Shown here one piece after another: positions 62,033 through 64,000 of a DNA stretch of 64,000 nt. The DNA is from an uncultured Eubacteriales bacterium (lineage in GTDB: Bacteria; Bacillota; Clostridia; Oscillospirales; Acutalibacteraceae). Made by a program: the position numbers and the translations under genes. Position 1 is the stretch's first letter; the number at the start of each line of letters is the position of its first letter. The notes beneath the pieces are model-generated. The model was not told the DNA's origin. It saw only the letters and a list, made by a program, of their open reading frames with translations, and ran no database searches. The stretch spans positions 21,541-85,540 of the forward strand of contig CAKSIH010000005.1 in the NCBI GenBank assembly GCA_934462705.1. Reading direction: 5' to 3'.

Positions 62033-63037
62033 TTAATGTGTTTTTTGCTGTAATAATATTACATCTAAAACCTTAAGAACATTTTCTGCATCTTCAATTT
62101 TAGCAAATCTAGAATCTTGCGGATTTATAAAAAGGTTTTCCAATAAATATTTAAATGAAATACGCCACGGTGAAATTCTGCTTGTTGCGGATAAGGTACC
62201 ATTACAATACCTAGTATCAGAAATTTTATTTTCTGAAGCATCAATTAAATCAAATGTTTTAGATTTATTTGATGTTTCTACTTTTAAAGTTAATTCATCA
62301 AAACTTTTACATAGATTAATATTTATCACTGTATTAACTCCGCTTAAAGTTTTCGAATACAGTTTTATATCGTTCATTGGAACTTGTGTAGTACTTTGAA
62401 ATGTAATGTCATTTAAATCCTCTTGGAAATTTAAATAATTTAATAAATCGATCATATGAGGAAGTATAGAATACAAAATTCCACCGCCTAACTTATAATC
62501 ATTTTTCCAAGGCTTATTTGGTGAATTTTGATTGAAATTAGCATTACATGTAATTGTTACGTATTTAACATCATTATTTTTAATAAATTCTTTAATTTCT
62601 TCTATGCAAGGTAAAAATCTTAATGCATAATTTACTATAAACAACACTTGGTTTTGGTTTATTGTATCCTTTATCTGATCTATTTCAGCTGTAGATAGTC
62701 CAACAGGTTTTTCACACAAAATTTTCTTGCATTTTTCAGCATAACCAAGTATATGTTGTTTATGCTTGTAAACAGGGGTACCTAAAAATAACCAACCATC
62801 GGAAGGTATAACTAGATTGTTTGTTTTTGATAGTTCTTCTGAGAGATGTATAAATTCAATATTAATATTAGAAAACTCTTCCAACACAGGCTTGTGCAAT
62901 CTAGTAGCTATTCCATTTCCAGTAAGGTAAACTGTCGTGTTTAGTAAGTCAAGATCTTTAGCGTCTACAATTCCAAAACTACCATACAAAAAGCAAATGC
63001 ATAAAATAAAGATAAATAAATGTTTAATTTTAATCAT
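62033..63037 (-). CDS. Secreted Gfo/Idh/MocA-family oxidoreductase
   Basis: A 334-residue NAD(P)-dependent sugar or cyclitol dehydrogenase-type protein with a signal peptide (MIKIKHLFIFILCICFLYGS, cleavage after IVDA). After it come the Rossmann entry TTVYLTGNGIATRLHKPVL, the family motif CEKPVGLSTAEID (Lys of EKP; about 125), and the C-terminal region GGGILYSILPHMIDLLNYL with catalytic-type His. The substrate is unknown. The frame is open to 63172, but the ATG at 63037 has GAGAGGG 7 nt upstream. The 5' leader holds repeat copy B and a hairpin. Being exported, it needs NAD(P) outside the cell. Confidence 0.82.
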   Translation of the reverse strand: MIKIKHLFIFILCICFLYGSFGIVDAKDLDLLNTTVYLTGNGIATRLHKPVLEEFSNINIEFIHLSEELSKTNNLVIPSDGWLFLGTPVYKHKQHILGYAEKCKKILCEKPVGLSTAEIDQIKDTINQNQVLFIVNYALRFLPCIEEIKEFIKNNDVKYVTITCNANFNQNSPNKPWKNDYKLGGGILYSILPHMIDLLNYLNFQEDLNDITFQSTTQVPMNDIKLYSKTLSGVNTVININLCKSFDELTLKVETSNKSKTFDLIDASENKISDTRYCNGTLSATSRISPWRISFKYLLENLFINPQDSRFAKIEDAENVLKVLDVILLQQKTH

Positions 63038-63049
63038 AAAATACCCTCT

Positions 63050-63081
63050 CAAAATAAAAAACAGCCTTTTTCGGCAATGTT
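63050..63081 (-). terminator. Attenuator-like hairpin in the oxidoreductase leader
   Basis: On the minus strand ACA-TT-GCC pairs with GGC-TGT (AA/TT bulge) and is followed by TTTTTATTTT, directly before the Shine-Dalgarno. The stem is short, so it is weaker than the other terminators here, but the position (after copy B, before the start codon) fits attenuation. Confidence 0.45.
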
Positions 63082-63088
63082 TGGTACA

Positions 63089-63149
63089 GATAACAAATAG
63101 GGACTTGAATAATCCCAGTAACAAGACGAGTTTAAGCCAACTACAATGT
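63089..63149 (-). repeat. Conserved ~60-nt element, copy B (5' leader)
   Basis: Imperfect copy of 61961-62020 inside the ~150-nt leader between the promoter and the oxidoreductase start. In this copy GGGA and TCCC can pair around CAAG (minus strand). It could be the sensing part of a cis-regulatory RNA. Confidence 0.6.
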
Positions 63150-63193
63150 ATAAAATAAAGGTTATCTGACACATTTTATAAACTTTATAAATT

Positions 63194-63222
63194 AGTATAG
63201 CACAAAAGCAAAAATATGTAAA
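63194..63222 (-). promoter_or_regulatory. Promoter of the secreted oxidoreductase
   Basis: On the minus strand: TTTACA (63222-63217), 17-nt spacer, TATACT (63199-63194). Transcription would start near 63187, giving a leader of about 150 nt. Confidence 0.7.
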
Positions 63223-63282
63223 CAAAATTGTCTTGAAAATCTTAAGGCAATTTTTTATTTATAAAAAATCAAAATTCCGAAA

Positions 63283-63783
63283 ATGGAAATAAAGTTTACA
63301 GTACCAGGTTCACCGAAAGGCAAACAGTGACCGAGAATATGCCGAATTAATGGGCGAAGTGCGATCTACACACCAAGACAAACAACTGAATATGAAAAAT
63401 TGGCTAGAGCAAGGTGCGTGGCTGCACTGGACAAATTGCACTCGAAATTTGATGCGTGTTTGAAGACTTCAGGCATGCACCATTGCAATTGGCATAAAAA
63501 TGCCCACGGAGGCTCCCCGCCGGCGGTTTCAGAGGTTAAACTTCAAAAAGATGAGCCTTTAGAAATCATTATACTTGCTCTTTTTTCTATTCCACGCGGC
63601 AAGTTGCCGCCGCCAAATCGCACACAAAATTTACTTGAAGAAAAAAGAAAAACATCCAGCGCGAAAAGATTAATCTCGGGAAATAGTCTTAAAGGTTCTA
63701 AAAAGACTGGTTTCGTGAATTGCCACACCGCTAGGTGGACAACCAAGAAACCCGATTTGGATAATAGTGCGACACGTTCCTAA
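63283..63783 (+). pseudogene. Decayed phage RusA-type Holliday junction resolvase
   Basis: The frame opens MEIKFTVPGSPKGKQ, then TGA (63328-63330), then PRICRINGRSAIYTPRQTTE and on to KPDLDNSATRS before TAA (63781-63783). This is the RusA pattern (VPG-P-GKQRPR, YTP, ..SIP.., KPDxDN). The TGA replaces the conserved Arg of KQRPR, a single C-to-T change, and the DN-I-K region is broken. TGA is a normal stop elsewhere in this window. The GC content is above that of neighbours. A prophage relic. Confidence 0.75.
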
Positions 63784-64000
63784 GTGAAAAGCTTAGGCAC
63801 TAAAACAAGAACAAAAGATCAGTTTTAGGAGAACTGCTAACCCGATGAGTGGAATGAGGGATTAACGACCTGAAACGCTCACTCTAATACTCCGCTTTCC
63901 GGGTCTGTTGTTGATTGTGAAATTTCTTTATTAACAGGCGATGATGGTCTATTGGCACAAATTCCTCTATACCAAATATTCCCGTCTGCTCCCGCACTTC
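63784..64000. other. End of window, probably prophage-derived DNA
   Basis: 217 bp of similar base composition to the RusA relic. Frames stay open to the window edge on both strands near 63870-64000, but no start, SD or recognisable domain is visible. Confidence 0.35.

Noticed and set aside
61961..63149. The two ~60-nt copies as a CRISPR array or tracrRNA-like pair
   Set aside because: Only two copies 1.1 kb apart with a gene between them, imperfect identity, and no cas genes in the window.
63038..63172. N-terminal extension of the secreted oxidoreductase to 63172
   Set aside because: It covers the leader element and would hide the signal peptide; GAGAGGG is correctly spaced for the ATG at 63037.
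63328..63330. TGA in the RusA frame as possible stop-codon recoding
   Set aside because: TGA ends several intact genes here (for example the M23 and CmpB-like genes), so it is a normal stop and the RusA gene is a pseudogene.

Overview
The window is low-GC DNA with strong Shine-Dalgarno sites, TTGACA/TATAAT-type promoters, class III fructose-1,6-bisphosphatase, NfnAB, RbgA/YlqF, DegV proteins, a SpoIVFB-like protease and the tig-clpP-clpX-lon-engB block. This points to a clostridial Firmicute. TGA is used as a normal stop, so the code is standard. The number of exported enzymes that need cytosolic metabolites suggests, by inference only, an organism living inside a eukaryotic cell or in close contact with one.

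Layout. 0-6.1 kb (+): the 3' part of alaS, a HIT protein, comEC, holA and ppk2. 6.1-9.2 kb (-): a secreted DUF4474-like protein behind a promoter with a perfect palindrome, then glmS. 9.7-23.2 kb (+): gdhA, fbp, cyuA, queH, an RsmF-like methyltransferase, a phospholipase-C-like protein, a small glycan locus (sugar transferase, DegT aminotransferase, polymerase/ligase) and nadE. A 34-codon Asn-rich gene lies opposite at 15.3 kb. 23.3-38.8 kb (-): engB, lon, clpX, clpP, tig; a phosphoesterase; the rplS-lepB-lepB-rbgA-rnhB-yraN-dipeptidase series; a SpoIVFB/M23 pair; nfnB and nfnA. 38.9-46.6 kb: a secreted toxin-like protein, tRNA-Ser(GGA), psuK-psuG, a TetR regulator, two DegV proteins and membrane proteins.

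46.9-63.0 kb (-) is an accessory region devoted to export. One operon (prs, HAD protein, GT2, GT8, galE) gives every enzyme its own N-terminal Sec signal peptide ending in an A-x-A type site. These families normally work in the cytosol on PRPP or nucleotide sugars. It is followed by a GLUG-repeat surface protein of foreign base composition, a 1,096-codon ADP-ribosylglycohydrolase that begins with a Nif11/double-glycine leader, a secreted LCAT-like acyltransferase/lipase, and a secreted Gfo/Idh-family oxidoreductase. The last four are single genes with their own strong promoters and terminators. Between them lie decayed genes: a citrate-lyase-ligase-like fragment and an ankyrin-like fragment. 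A RusA prophage relic lies at the window end.

The most interesting signals are (1) the operon of exported, normally cytosolic enzymes; (2) the Nif11-type leader on a host-modification-type enzyme; (3) a ~60-nt element present twice around the oxidoreductase gene, each copy followed by an intrinsic terminator, one of them inside the 5' leader, which resembles an attenuator or riboswitch; and (4) the secreted HNH/AHH-like toxin domain protein. All functions are read from sequence recognition alone; no database search was run.
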